From the NCBI RefSeq assembly GCF_024124375.1, contig NZ_JAMXRZ010000039.1:1-33511 (forward strand): DNA of 33,511 bases. The letters run 5' to 3'. The position numbers and the translations under genes are program-made. Positions 1 to 8,298 of this stretch are shown in pieces. The first letter of the stretch is position 1. Each line of letters begins with the position of its first letter. Origin of the DNA: Klenkia sp. PcliD-1-E. GTDB lineage: Bacteria; Actinomycetota; Actinomycetes; Mycobacteriales; Geodermatophilaceae. The notes beneath the pieces were generated by a model that searched no databases, was not told the DNA's origin, and saw only the letters and a program-made list of their open reading frames with translations.

Positions 1-255
1 GGGCGGGGCCGACCCGCTCGGACCGGACGCGCACGGGTCGGGAGCTCACCACCCGAGGGTGCTGGCCGGGACCCGCGGCGCCGGGGTCCGACACGCGCCC
101 CCGCGCACCGCGCCGCCCCTGCGCCCCCACGCGGCCCACCCGCACACGCCCACCCGCACCCGCACCTGAGCGCACCCGCGGGGAAGGTGCGCCAGCACAC
201 GGCCCACCCACCCGTGACGCCCGCACCCGGGCCCACCTGCGCGGGAGGGGCGCGG
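1..255. other. Non-coding stretch downstream of the first ligase
   Basis: No gene is supported here. The stretch is C-rich on the + strand and contains an 11-base direct repeat, CCCACCCGCAC, at 135-145 and 149-159. Just after the stop codon of the minus-strand ligase, bases 220-245 could form a weak bulged stem (CCC/GGG plus GCA/TGC) that might help end transcription. No T-tract follows it, so a terminator call would be weak. Long open frames cross the area but have the low-complexity Arg/Gly/Pro/His composition of GC-rich shadow frames. Confidence 0.4.
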
Positions 256-1755
256 TCAGGTGAAGCGGCGGCGGAGCTCGTCCTTGCGCACCTTGAGGCT
301 CGCCGTCCGGGGCAGGGTGTCCACGAACTCCACCCGGGCGGGCAGCTTGTAGGACGCCAGCCGGCCACGGCCGAACTCGCGCACCCCGGCCGGGTCCAGG
401 CCCGCCCCCGGCCGCGGCACCACCACCGCGGTGACCGCCTCGCCCCACCGCGCGTCGGGCACGCCGAGCACGGTGACCTCCGCGATGCCCGGGTGCTGGG
501 CCAGCACCCGCTCCACCTCGGCGGGGTAGACGTTCATCCCGCCGCTGACCACCATGTCCTTGGCCCGGTCGGTGACGTAGACGTAGCCCGCCGCGTCGAC
601 CCGGCCGACGTCGCCGGTGCGCAGCCACCCGTCGCGCAGCACCTCGGCGGTGAGGTCGGGGCGGTCCAGGTAGCCGACGGTCATCGTCTCCGAGGCCACC
701 TCCAGCTCACCGGTCGCCCCTGCCGGCAGCGGGGCACCGTCGGGGCCGACGGCGCGCACCGAGGCGATGGTCGCCGGACGCCCGGCCGAGGACAGCACGT
801 CCTCGGCCGCGCAGCCGGGCAGCCAGTCGCCGGGCACGGTGGCGGTCACCGGGGCGCCCGTCTCGGTCATGCCGTAGGTCTCCACGAACCGGCCGCCGAC
901 GACCGCGACCAGCGCGGCCGCGTGCTCGCGCGGCAGCACCGACGCCGAGTGCAGCACGGTCGCCAGCGTGCCCAGCACCTCCGGCCGGGCCCGCAGCGCC
1001 TCGACCAGGTCGGACACCAGCGGGCTGGGCGCGTAGGTGAACGTGGAGCCCTCGACGGCCATCCGGTGCACCCACGCGTCCGCGGGCAGCCCGGCCATGA
1101 ACGACACCACCGACCCCAGCGCCAGGTGCGGCAGCACGACGCCCCAGATGCCGGCGGCGAAGGCCAGCGTGCCGGTGAACGCGCACGAGCCGTAGGGCCG
1201 CAGCCCGTCGTGGGCGGGCATGTGCGCCAGGATCCGGTGCACGCCCTCCTGCGTGTGCACCACACCCTTCGGCGTCCCGGTGGTGCCGCTCGTGGACCCC
1301 ACCAGCGCGGCCGCGGCCGGGTCGACGACGAGGTCGGGCGGGGTGTCGGCGACCGCGTCGCCGGCGTCCAGGTCCACCACCGGCAGGCCGGGCCGGGCGC
1401 CGAGCGCGGCGTCGACGAGGTCGGCCCGGCCGGCGGTGTGCAGCACGACGTCGGCCCGCGCGGTGTCCAGGACGGCGGCCACCTCGGGGGCGGCCCAGCG
1501 GTCGTTGACGTGCAGCGCGGTGGCCCCGCACAGGCCCGCGGCCAGGTAGCCCTCGATGCCCGCGGCGCTGTCCTGCACCACCAGCGCGACCCGTGACCCG
1601 GGCCCGACGCCCTGCTCGGCCAGCTGGTGCGCCAGGCCCGCGGCCCGGCGGGCGACCTGCCGGTGCGTGCGCTCCCCGCCGGCCCAGCGGACCGCGGGGT
1701 GGTCGCCCGCGCGCAGCATCCGGGTGACCACGGGGTGGGCCCAGGTGCGGGTCAT
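256..1755 (-). CDS. Acyl-CoA synthetase, AMP-forming (ligase 1)
   Basis: This is a 499-residue member of the ANL adenylating superfamily. It should activate a carboxylic acid with ATP and then join it to CoA in the cytoplasm; the acid is unknown. The phosphate-binding loop STSGTTGTPKG is at 154-164, ETYGMTE at 292-298, the ATP-ribose Asp in TGD at 380-382, and the hinge-side SGGMNVYPAEVE at 404-415. Lys488 fits the adenylation lysine, but it sits in PRTASLK where the family usually has a Gly before the Lys. The ATG at 1755-1753 overlaps the TGA of the monooxygenase gene by four bases (ATGA), so translation is probably coupled. It is the last gene of a four-gene run. The family is certain, the substrate is not. 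Confidence 0.93.
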   Translation of the reverse strand: MTRTWAHPVVTRMLRAGDHPAVRWAGGERTHRQVARRAAGLAHQLAEQGVGPGSRVALVVQDSAAGIEGYLAAGLCGATALHVNDRWAAPEVAAVLDTARADVVLHTAGRADLVDAALGARPGLPVVDLDAGDAVADTPPDLVVDPAAAALVGSTSGTTGTPKGVVHTQEGVHRILAHMPAHDGLRPYGSCAFTGTLAFAAGIWGVVLPHLALGSVVSFMAGLPADAWVHRMAVEGSTFTYAPSPLVSDLVEALRARPEVLGTLATVLHSASVLPREHAAALVAVVGGRFVETYGMTETGAPVTATVPGDWLPGCAAEDVLSSAGRPATIASVRAVGPDGAPLPAGATGELEVASETMTVGYLDRPDLTAEVLRDGWLRTGDVGRVDAAGYVYVTDRAKDMVVSGGMNVYPAEVERVLAQHPGIAEVTVLGVPDARWGEAVTAVVVPRPGAGLDPAGVREFGRGRLASYKLPARVEFVDTLPRTASLKVRKDELRRRFT

Positions 1756-2729
1756 CCCAGCCCCCGCACCGCGTGCAGCGTGCCGGCACCCGCCGGGTCG
1801 GCGTCGGTGCTGGCCGGCACCAGGACGACGGTGCCCACCCCTGCGGCGGCGTAGGCGGCCAGCGCAGCCCGGGCGTCCTCCGGCGTCCCGACCACGCCGA
1901 CGGAGGCGACCATCGCGTCGGGCACCGCGGCCAGCAGCTCCGCCGGTGCCGCCCCGCCGCGGGCGCGCGCGACGACGTCGCCGTACCCGGCGCGGTCGAA
2001 GGCCTCCGTGTAGCCGGGCGCGGCCAGGTAGGGCACCAGTCCGCGGCGCAGCTGGTCGACCGCGCCGGCGGGCGGGCCGTCCGGGCCGACCGCGGCGGGG
2101 CTCCACACCGCGACCTCGGGCACCGGCCGGTCCAGCTCGGCGGCGATCTCCCCGCAGCGGGTGACCAGCCGGGCGGCGAGGTCGGGGCCGACCAGGTTGA
2201 GCACCAGCTGGTCGGCGTGCAGCACGGCCGCGCGCAGCGCGCGGTCGCCGAAGGCGGCGACCACCAGCCGACCGCCGGGCGGGGCCAGCCGCAGCCGGTA
2301 GCCGCTGGTGGACACCACCTCCCCGGCCAGCTCGCCGCGACCACCGGCCAGCAGGGTGCGCAGCACCTGCGCGGACTCGGCCAGGGCGGTGGCCGAGCCG
2401 CGGCGGGACCGGCCGTGCCACCGCTCGACGACGACGGTGCTGGAGGTGCCCAGCGCGACCGACACCCGCCGGCCTGTCAGGTCGGCCACCGACGCGGCGC
2501 CGACCGCGACCATGGCGGGGTCGCGGACGGTGACCGCCAGCGGCCCGACCACCAGCTCGGCGGGGCCGGGTCCCAGCGCGGTGGCGAGGGCGAAGGCGTC
2601 GTAGGTGGCCATCTCCCCCACCCAGATGCACGGGTAGCCGGCCTGCTCGGCGGCCGCCGCGGTGGCCCGCACCTCGGCCGCTGGCCGGTCCTGCCACAGG
2701 CCGAGGGAGACCTCCAGCCGCACGGTCAC
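1752..2729 (-). CDS. Luciferase-like (LLM) flavin- or F420-dependent oxidoreductase
   Basis: The 325-residue product matches the bacterial luciferase-like TIM-barrel family across its length. Family marks include a start of VRLEVSLGLWQ, GYPCIWVGEMATYDAF around 31-46, a VVGPLAVTVRDPAMVA segment near 61-76, LTGRRVSVALGTS near 83-95, and a C-terminal VGTPEDARAALAAYAAAGVGTVVLVP. In actinobacteria such proteins often use coenzyme F420 rather than FMN and act as monooxygenases or hydride-transfer enzymes on small organic substrates or CoA esters. The sequence alone does not settle the cofactor. The GTG at 2729-2727 overlaps the stop of the upstream gene (GTGA) and an AGGA lies about 12 bases before it. 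It lies between two acyl-CoA ligases, which suggests work in the same acid-degradation route. Confidence 0.88.
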   Translation of the reverse strand: MTVRLEVSLGLWQDRPAAEVRATAAAAEQAGYPCIWVGEMATYDAFALATALGPGPAELVVGPLAVTVRDPAMVAVGAASVADLTGRRVSVALGTSSTVVVERWHGRSRRGSATALAESAQVLRTLLAGGRGELAGEVVSTSGYRLRLAPPGGRLVVAAFGDRALRAAVLHADQLVLNLVGPDLAARLVTRCGEIAAELDRPVPEVAVWSPAAVGPDGPPAGAVDQLRRGLVPYLAAPGYTEAFDRAGYGDVVARARGGAAPAELLAAVPDAMVASVGVVGTPEDARAALAAYAAAGVGTVVLVPASTDADPAGAGTLHAVRGLG

Positions 2730-3136
2730 TCCGCGAAGTCCTGGGTCATCCCCATGCCGGCGAGCAGGGTGGCGCGGTCGTAGTACTCCAGCCACTCGGT
2801 GACGCCCTCGGGCCCGATGGCCAGCACCCCGACCACGGGCACCTCGCCGTGCACGCCGCCGCGGTCGAAGACGTCCCGGCGCTCCACGAAGACCCGCCCC
2901 TCGACCACGCCCATCGCGCGCACCTGCAGCTCGAGGTGGGTGAGGTCCTCGGCGAGCACGGCCAGCCGCTCGGCGATCGCGGCCCGGCCGACCAGCGGGG
3001 TGCTCATCACGCTGTGCAGCACGCCGTCGGGGGCGAACAGGCCGACCACCGCCGCCCAGTCCTGCCGGTCCCAGGCCGCCACCATGTCCCGGACGACGGC
3101 CAGCTTCTCGTCGTCGGTCACGAGGCCGTCGGTCAC
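2726..3136 (-). CDS. Limonene-1,2-epoxide hydrolase-like NTF2-fold protein
   Basis: This is a 136-residue NTF2/SnoaL-fold protein. The segment VFVERRDVF places Arg86 and Asp88 like the catalytic Arg99 and Asp101 of limonene-1,2-epoxide hydrolase, and EWLEYYD places Asp120 like its Asp132, so the Arg-Asp-Asp triad appears intact. Aligning Pro47-Leu48 with the enzyme's Pro57-Leu58 puts Val43 and Ser45 where the enzyme has its water-binding Tyr53 and Asn55. It may therefore be a divergent epoxide hydrolase, or an isomerase or dehydratase of the same fold. The GTG at 3136-3134 is chosen for its AGGTGG Shine-Dalgarno about six bases upstream and its GTGA overlap with the ligase stop. The downstream monooxygenase could make an epoxide for it; that pairing is inference. 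Confidence 0.85.
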   Translation of the reverse strand: MTDGLVTDDEKLAVVRDMVAAWDRQDWAAVVGLFAPDGVLHSVMSTPLVGRAAIAERLAVLAEDLTHLELQVRAMGVVEGRVFVERRDVFDRGGVHGEVPVVGVLAIGPEGVTEWLEYYDRATLLAGMGMTQDFAE

Positions 3137-4869
3137 GGGGCCACCTGCTCGGCACGCAGCTCGCGCTTGAGCACCTTGCCCACCGGGTTGCGCGGCAGCT
3201 CGGTGCGCAGCTCCAGCTTCTCCGGCAGCTTGTAGGAGGCGATGCGCTGCTCGCGCAGGAAGTCCACCAGCTCCTCCAGGGTCAGGGTCGCGCCGGCGCG
3301 GGGGACGACGACGGCGGCCACCCGCTCCCCCAGCACGTCGTCCGGGTAGCCCACGACCGCCACGTCGGCGACCGCGGGGTGCGCCCCGATGAGGCCCTCG
3401 AGCTCGGCCGGGGCGATGTTCATGCCGCCGCGGATGACCAGGTCCTTGGCCCGGTCGACGTAGCGGAGGAACTCCTGCCGCTCACCGGCGATCTCGAAGA
3501 CGTCGCCGGTGCGCAGCGCCCCGGTCTCGTCGAAGGGCGAGGGCCGCCGGTCGCCGTCCAGGTAGCCGGCGAACACGGTCGGCCCGGACAGCCGCAGCTC
3601 CCCCGGCGTCCCCGGTCCGGTCACCTCCTCGCCGGTGGCCGGGTCGACCAGCCGGACGCCGACCCAGTCGGCCACCCGGGTGGTCCAGGTGGTGCCGGGG
3701 GCACCGAAGCGGGGGAAGTAGCGGGCGCGCTGCTCGGGGTCGGGGACGTCGTGCGGGTCCGACAGCAGCGCGACGCCCTCGTTGGAGCCGAAGAAGTTGA
3801 TGATCGCGATGCCGCGGTCGGCCCAGCCCCGGACCATCGTCGGCGACAGCGGGGTGGAGCCCGAGCCGATCCGGGTCAGCGTGGACAGGTCCACCCGCTC
3901 CAGCAGCGCCTCGTCCTGCAGCAGCACGGTCAACAGGGCGGGCGGCGCGACGGTGTAGGTCACGCCCTCGGTGGCGATCTGGCCGAGGAAGACCGGGACG
4001 TCGAAGGGCTGGTGCTGCACCAGCACGGCGCCGGTGCGCAGCCAGGGCAGGAACATGCCGTTGATGCCGGCCATGTTGATCATCGGGAACGGGTTGAGCA
4101 GCACGTCGTCGGCGGTCATCCGCGGCGCGTCGACCGTGGCCCAGCAGATGGCCAGCCAGTCGTAGGCGCAGCGGGGCACGCCCTTGGGCCGGCTCTCGGT
4201 GCCGGAGGTCCAGCAGACGGTGAGGCAGGCATTGGGGTCGGCCGGGTGCGCGGCGACGTGGGCGGCGACGGCGGCCCGGTCGGCGTCCGAGGCCGGGCCG
4301 GTGGGCACCGCCTCGACCCGGTCGGGCAGCTCGGCGGGGTCGGCGTCGGCCGTGGCGGCGGGGTCACCGAGGGCGACCAGGTGGGCCAGGCCGGGCAGCG
4401 CGTCGGCGTAGCCGGCGAGCTCGGCGGCCGGGGACCGGTCGCCCAGGCGGGCGCAGCTGACGAACACCCGGAACCGGGCCTGCTCGGCCAGGTCGCGCAC
4501 CTCGTGCTCGCGGTACTGCACCGGCAGCGGGCTGACCGCGACGCCGATCCGCCACGCGGCGAGGTAGACCTCGACCAGCTCGACGGAGTTGGGCAGCTGC
4601 ACGCCGAGCAGGTCACCGGGGCCCAGGCCGAGGTCGAGGAACCGGGCGGCGAGCGCGGTCACCTCGTCGTCCAGCTCGCCCCAGGTGAGCCGCCGCGGCG
4701 GGCCGCCGGTCAGGGCCGCCTTGTTCGCCGGGTCCACCAGCGCCAGCCGGTCGGGCCGGGCAGCGACCTGGGCGTCGAGCAGGCCCTGCACCGTCTCGTC
4801 GGTCCACCAGCCGCGGGCGCGGAAGTCGGCGACCCGGTCGGCGGGGTGCAGGGCCAGCAGGTCGGTCAT
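3133..4869 (-). CDS. Acyl-CoA synthetase, AMP-forming (ligase 2)
   Basis: The 578-residue adenylating enzyme is longer than the other ligases here and resembles the cyclohexanecarboxylate-CoA ligase / 2,3-dihydroxybenzoate-AMP ligase side of the ANL superfamily. Its phosphate loop reads TSGTESRPKG (221-230), with Glu-Ser where most family members have Thr-Gly. It also has FFGSNEG (359-365), TGD (454-456), IRGGMNIAPAELE (479-491) and the adenylation lysine Lys565 in PVGK. The ATG at 4869-4867 is preceded by GGAGG seven bases upstream. A longer frame extends to 4914 but reads into Pro/Arg-rich noise. It is the first gene after the hairpin that follows the transporter genes, and its stop overlaps the next start. 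Confidence 0.93.
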   Translation of the reverse strand: MTDLLALHPADRVADFRARGWWTDETVQGLLDAQVAARPDRLALVDPANKAALTGGPPRRLTWGELDDEVTALAARFLDLGLGPGDLLGVQLPNSVELVEVYLAAWRIGVAVSPLPVQYREHEVRDLAEQARFRVFVSCARLGDRSPAAELAGYADALPGLAHLVALGDPAATADADPAELPDRVEAVPTGPASDADRAAVAAHVAAHPADPNACLTVCWTSGTESRPKGVPRCAYDWLAICWATVDAPRMTADDVLLNPFPMINMAGINGMFLPWLRTGAVLVQHQPFDVPVFLGQIATEGVTYTVAPPALLTVLLQDEALLERVDLSTLTRIGSGSTPLSPTMVRGWADRGIAIINFFGSNEGVALLSDPHDVPDPEQRARYFPRFGAPGTTWTTRVADWVGVRLVDPATGEEVTGPGTPGELRLSGPTVFAGYLDGDRRPSPFDETGALRTGDVFEIAGERQEFLRYVDRAKDLVIRGGMNIAPAELEGLIGAHPAVADVAVVGYPDDVLGERVAAVVVPRAGATLTLEELVDFLREQRIASYKLPEKLELRTELPRNPVGKVLKRELRAEQVAP

Positions 4870-4893
4870 CGGGTCCCTCCGGGGAGGTCGGGG

Positions 4894-4928
4894 CGCCGGG
4901 TGGCCGGGACGCACCCGGCCACCCGGCG
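4894..4928 (-). terminator. Strong hairpin between transporter and catabolic genes
   Basis: Bases 4894-4908 pair perfectly with 4914-4928 (15 bp, loop ACGCA). The hairpin begins five bases after the TGA of the substrate-binding protein gene and ends about 25 bases before the ligase Shine-Dalgarno. No T-tract follows. It may be a rho-independent-like stop of the kind seen in GC-rich actinobacteria, or a stem that stabilises the 3' end of the transporter mRNA and lets part of the transcription continue. Confidence 0.75.
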
Positions 4929-4933
4929 TCGGG

Positions 4934-6229
4934 TCACTGGTAGCGCGAGGAGATGTCGATGACGTCGCCCGCGGACTCGAACTCCGCGGCTGCGGCGTTC
5001 CAGGTGTAGGGCTCGAAGGCGAGGATCCCGAAGGACTGCGTCGGGCTCATCTGGTAGCTGATGCCGTCGATGAACATGGGCGGCGCGTAGTCCTGGGTGC
5101 GGGCTGCCTGCATGATCGACAGCCGGCTCAATCCGTCCGCGGAGTCCGCGGCCTGGGTGAACACGTCGACCATGAGGTCGGCGATCACCCAGCCGTTGAC
5201 CGTGTAGCTGTTGGTCGGGTCGTCGGCGCCGTTGGCCTGCGCCTGGTCCAGGTACTCCTGCACGTCCGGGTCCTCGGCGAAGGCCGGGTTGGCCGGGTCC
5301 TTGAGCCAGCGCAGGATCTGCTGACCGTCGGCCGCCTCGCCCGCCGGGGCGTAGAGGGTCGCGCCGTCGGCGCAGTTGGAGGGCTGGATGACCGTCTCCG
5401 GTGCCCACCCGACCCGCCCGATGGCGTTGGTCAGCGCCAGGCAGTCGGTGGTGACGCCGGCGTCGACGAGGACCTGCGCTCCGGTGGCCTTCAGCGTGCT
5501 GGCCGCGGTGTTCGGGTCGGTCAGCGGGGCCTCGCCGACCAGCTCGAAGTCGGTGCCGTCGAAGGCCTCGCGGTAGGCGTCGGCGATGCCCTGGCCGGAC
5601 TCGCTCTGGTTGACCGCCATGGCGACGGTGGCGCCGTCGGGGTACTGCTGGGTCAGGTTCTCCACCACCACCTGGGCCTCCACCTCGGCCGAGGGCAGGT
5701 ACTCCGTCGTCCACGGGTACTGCTCGACGTCACGGTAGGCCGGGACGCTGGCCTGGGCGAACAGCAGCGGCACGCAGGCGTCGGTCTGGTCGTCGGCCAT
5801 GGCCGACAGCTGCCCGGAGCCGAAGGTGTCCAGCACGTCGACGCCCTCGCTCTGGATGAGCTCCCCGACGTTGGCCTTGGCCCGCTCGGGGTTGAAGGCG
5901 TCGTCGCGGGTGACGACCTCCAGCTGCACGCCGCCGATGCCGCCCGCGTCGTTGGCCACCGCGAAGCGCGCCTCCATGCCGGCGATGACGTTGCCGACGG
6001 CGTCGGCCAGCGGGCCCGACAGCGGGGCGGACCAGCCGACCTTCAACGTGTCGGTGATCTCGGCGGTGGCGGCGTCGGGGTCGGCGCAGTCGTCGGCGGA
6101 GACCACCGACGCGGCGTCGGCGGTGTCGCCGTCCGCCCCGCTGTCGTCGGAGGCGCCGGTGTTGGTGCCGCAGGCACCCAGCAGCAGCGCGGCGAGGGCG
6201 GCGGTGGCGACCCTGGTCGTCCTTCTCAT
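4934..6229 (-). CDS. LIV-type ABC transporter substrate-binding lipoprotein
   Basis: The 431-residue product starts with a lipoprotein signal: Arg-Arg-Thr-Thr-Arg, a short hydrophobic run and LLGAC with Cys20 as the lipid anchor, followed by a Thr/Ser/Asp-rich linker. From about residue 67, LKVGWSAPLSGPLADAVG begins a periplasmic-binding-protein type I fold of the Leu/Ile/Val-binding family, with GGIGGVQLEVVTRDD and the A/N-rich repeats usual for it. Such proteins capture ligand outside the membrane and pass it to LivHM. The ligand is unknown; many members bind aromatic or aliphatic acids rather than amino acids. The ATG at 6229-6227 overlaps the livM stop (ATGA). It is the last transporter gene and is followed by a strong hairpin. 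Confidence 0.95.
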   Translation of the reverse strand: MRRTTRVATAALAALLLGACGTNTGASDDSGADGDTADAASVVSADDCADPDAATAEITDTLKVGWSAPLSGPLADAVGNVIAGMEARFAVANDAGGIGGVQLEVVTRDDAFNPERAKANVGELIQSEGVDVLDTFGSGQLSAMADDQTDACVPLLFAQASVPAYRDVEQYPWTTEYLPSAEVEAQVVVENLTQQYPDGATVAMAVNQSESGQGIADAYREAFDGTDFELVGEAPLTDPNTAASTLKATGAQVLVDAGVTTDCLALTNAIGRVGWAPETVIQPSNCADGATLYAPAGEAADGQQILRWLKDPANPAFAEDPDVQEYLDQAQANGADDPTNSYTVNGWVIADLMVDVFTQAADSADGLSRLSIMQAARTQDYAPPMFIDGISYQMSPTQSFGILAFEPYTWNAAAAEFESAGDVIDISSRYQ

Positions 6230-7392
6230 CGTGGCTGGTCCTCATCGGTCGAGGGGGGCGGTCCGGGCTGCTGCCCGTCCGGTTCGGGGGGCCCGCCGGG
6301 GTCGCGGGCGGTGCTGGCAAGCGCGGGGTGGTCGGCGTCGACCACGGTCACCACGCGGCGCAGCGCGATCTGCGCGCGGCCGACGACGCCCTCGGGCATC
6401 AGGAAGACCAGTGCGATGAGCAGGACGCCGAAGGCGATGCCCGACACCGGGCCGGGCGCGACCAGCGAGGTCAGGTAGGGCAGGAAGACCACGGCGACGG
6501 CGCCCACCACCGGGCCGAGCAGGGTGGCCGCGCCGCCCAGCACCAGCCCGGTGACCAGCTCGATGGACTTCAGCAGCGTGAACGACCCGTCGGGGGCCAG
6601 TGCCCCGACGTACATGGCGAACAGCGCGCCGGCCAGGCCGGTGATCGCCGCGGACAGGCCGAAGGTGAGGATCTTGACCCGGGCCACGTGCACGCCCTGC
6701 GCCGCGGCGGCCAGTTCGTGGTCGCGGACGGCCCGCATGGCCAGCCCGGCCCGGCTGCGGGTCAGGTTGCGCACCACCAGCAGGACGACGACCAGCGCGA
6801 TCGCCGAGACCCAGAACAGCCAGACGCCGCGCTGGGCCCGGCTGATCCCGGTCCACTCCGGCGGGGTGAGCAGCCGGGCGCGGATGACCAGCCCCGCGGC
6901 GCCGCCGGTGAGGTCGTCGAAGCGCCGCACGATCTCGGGGAACGCGACGCCGACGGCGAGGGTGACCAGCGCCAGGTACAGGCCGTGGATGCGCAGGGAC
7001 GGCAGCCCGACCAGCAGGCCCGCGACGAAGCAGAACCCGATGGCCACCGGCACGGTGAGCATCGCGTCGAAGCCGTACTGCACCACCAGCACACCGGTCG
7101 TGTAGGCACCGAGGCCGAAGAAGGCGGAGTGCCCGATGGAGAGCAGGCCGGTGTAGCCGGTGACCAGGTTGAGCCCGGCGATGGCGATGGCGAGCACGAA
7201 CACGTTGGTCAGCTGGCCCATCCGGAACAGCGGCCAGGTGGAGGCCCACACCAGCAGGGCGACCACCAGCAGCACGCCGGCCACCTGCAGGCCGCGGTGG
7301 GCCAGCGAGCCGCGGACCAGCACCCGGCCCGGTGCGACCGGGCGCCCGCGCGGGGCCGGGGTGGTGGTGGGACGGTCGGCCACGGCGGTCAC
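6226..7392 (-). CDS. livM: LIV-type ABC transporter permease, LivM family
   Basis: The 388-residue membrane protein belongs to the LivM permease family. After a cytoplasmic Pro/Arg-rich N-terminus of about 35 residues it has some ten hydrophobic spans. Family landmarks are GLNLVTGYTGLLSIGHSAFFGLGAY, PSLRIHGLYLALVTLA, RSRAGLAMRAVRDHELAAAAQG and the final LMPEGVVG. The Pro/Gly-rich tail of about 45 residues is longer than needed for transport. It forms the translocation channel together with LivH. The GTG at 7392-7390 overlaps the livH stop (GTGA). The open frame continues upstream, but that part lacks hydrophobic character and lies inside livH in another frame. Confidence 0.95.
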   Translation of the reverse strand: MTAVADRPTTTPAPRGRPVAPGRVLVRGSLAHRGLQVAGVLLVVALLVWASTWPLFRMGQLTNVFVLAIAIAGLNLVTGYTGLLSIGHSAFFGLGAYTTGVLVVQYGFDAMLTVPVAIGFCFVAGLLVGLPSLRIHGLYLALVTLAVGVAFPEIVRRFDDLTGGAAGLVIRARLLTPPEWTGISRAQRGVWLFWVSAIALVVVLLVVRNLTRSRAGLAMRAVRDHELAAAAQGVHVARVKILTFGLSAAITGLAGALFAMYVGALAPDGSFTLLKSIELVTGLVLGGAATLLGPVVGAVAVVFLPYLTSLVAPGPVSGIAFGVLLIALVFLMPEGVVGRAQIALRRVVTVVDADHPALASTARDPGGPPEPDGQQPGPPPSTDEDQPR

Positions 7393-8285
7393 ACGCGCTC
7401 CAGACGTCGGCTGCCGAACAGCCCGGTGGGCCGGACCAGCAGGATGAGGACGATGACCACGAGGACCGTGGTCTGCTGCATGGCCCCGCCCAGCGCCGGC
7501 ACGTAGCCGGTGACCAGGGCCTCCAGGACGCCGATGACCAGCCCGCCGACGATGGCGCCGCCCAGGCTGTCCAGGCCGCCGAACAGCGCGGCGGCCGAGG
7601 CGGCGATGAAGACGGTGAACATCGTGGTGAGGCTCAGCTGCTGGGGGGCCAGGGGCGTCACCAGCACGCCCGCCAGCCCGCCGATCGCCCCGGACAGCCC
7701 CCAGCCCAGGGCCAGCACCCGGCTGGTGGGCACCCCGGCCAGGGCAGCGGACTCGGGGTTGTCGGCCACGGCCCGCATGTGCAGGCCCACCCGGGTGCGC
7801 CGGAACAGCAGCGAGACCAGGCCCACGAGGACCACGAGCACGACCCACACGCCCAGCGCGTCGCCGTAGAGCCGCGCCCCGCCGAGGGGCACGTAGTCGT
7901 CCAGGCCGTTGGGGAAGGGGCTGGGCATCACCTTGGTCTCGGTGCCGAACAGCAGCGCGTCCAGCGCGTTCAGCCCGGTGAACAACCCCAGCGCCACGAT
8001 GAGGACGGCGGTGTCGTTCTTGCGCTGCACCGGCCGGACCAGCAGCCGCTCGATGCCGGCGCCGAGCACGAAGCCCAGCGCGATCGAGGCCAGCACGGCC
8101 AGCCACACCGGGGAGCCCAGGGTGGTCAGCCACCACGCCACGAAGGTGGTGAACAGGGCCAGCTCGCCCTGCGCGAAGTTGATCGTGCCGCTGCCCCGGA
8201 ACACCACCACCAGGGCCAGGGCCAGCAGCGCGTACACCGAGCCGTTCGTCAGCCCGGAGACCAGTCTCTCCAGCAGGAGGTCCAT
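7389..8285 (-). CDS. livH: LIV-type ABC transporter permease, LivH family
   Basis: The 298-residue permease matches LivH throughout. It begins with LLERLVSGLTNGSVYALLALALVVVF, followed by RGSGTINFAQGELALF, then RRTRVGLHMRAVADNPESAALAGV in the cytoplasmic loop that contacts the ATPases, and ends with ILLVRPTGLFG. About eight membrane segments can be counted. It pairs with LivM to form the import channel. The ATG at 8285-8283 is 13 bases beyond the livF stop, and a GAGGGG run lies about 11 bases upstream as a modest ribosome-binding site. Confidence 0.95.
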   Translation of the reverse strand: MDLLLERLVSGLTNGSVYALLALALVVVFRGSGTINFAQGELALFTTFVAWWLTTLGSPVWLAVLASIALGFVLGAGIERLLVRPVQRKNDTAVLIVALGLFTGLNALDALLFGTETKVMPSPFPNGLDDYVPLGGARLYGDALGVWVVLVVLVGLVSLLFRRTRVGLHMRAVADNPESAALAGVPTSRVLALGWGLSGAIGGLAGVLVTPLAPQQLSLTTMFTVFIAASAAALFGGLDSLGGAIVGGLVIGVLEALVTGYVPALGGAMQQTTVLVVIVLILLVRPTGLFGSRRLERV

Positions 8286-8298
8286 GTCGGCGGTCCCC

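Noticed and set aside
187-1596. Long + strand open frame opposite ligase 1
   Set aside because: Its Gly/Arg/His/Pro-rich translation has no domain, and it lies antisense to a clear adenylating enzyme with all motifs. Such frames are expected in very GC-rich coding DNA.
3379-4962. 527-codon + strand frame opposite ligase 2
   Set aside because: Low-complexity Gly/Val/Gln/Arg/His sequence, no start signal, wholly antisense to a conserved gene and crossing the hairpin at 4894-4928.
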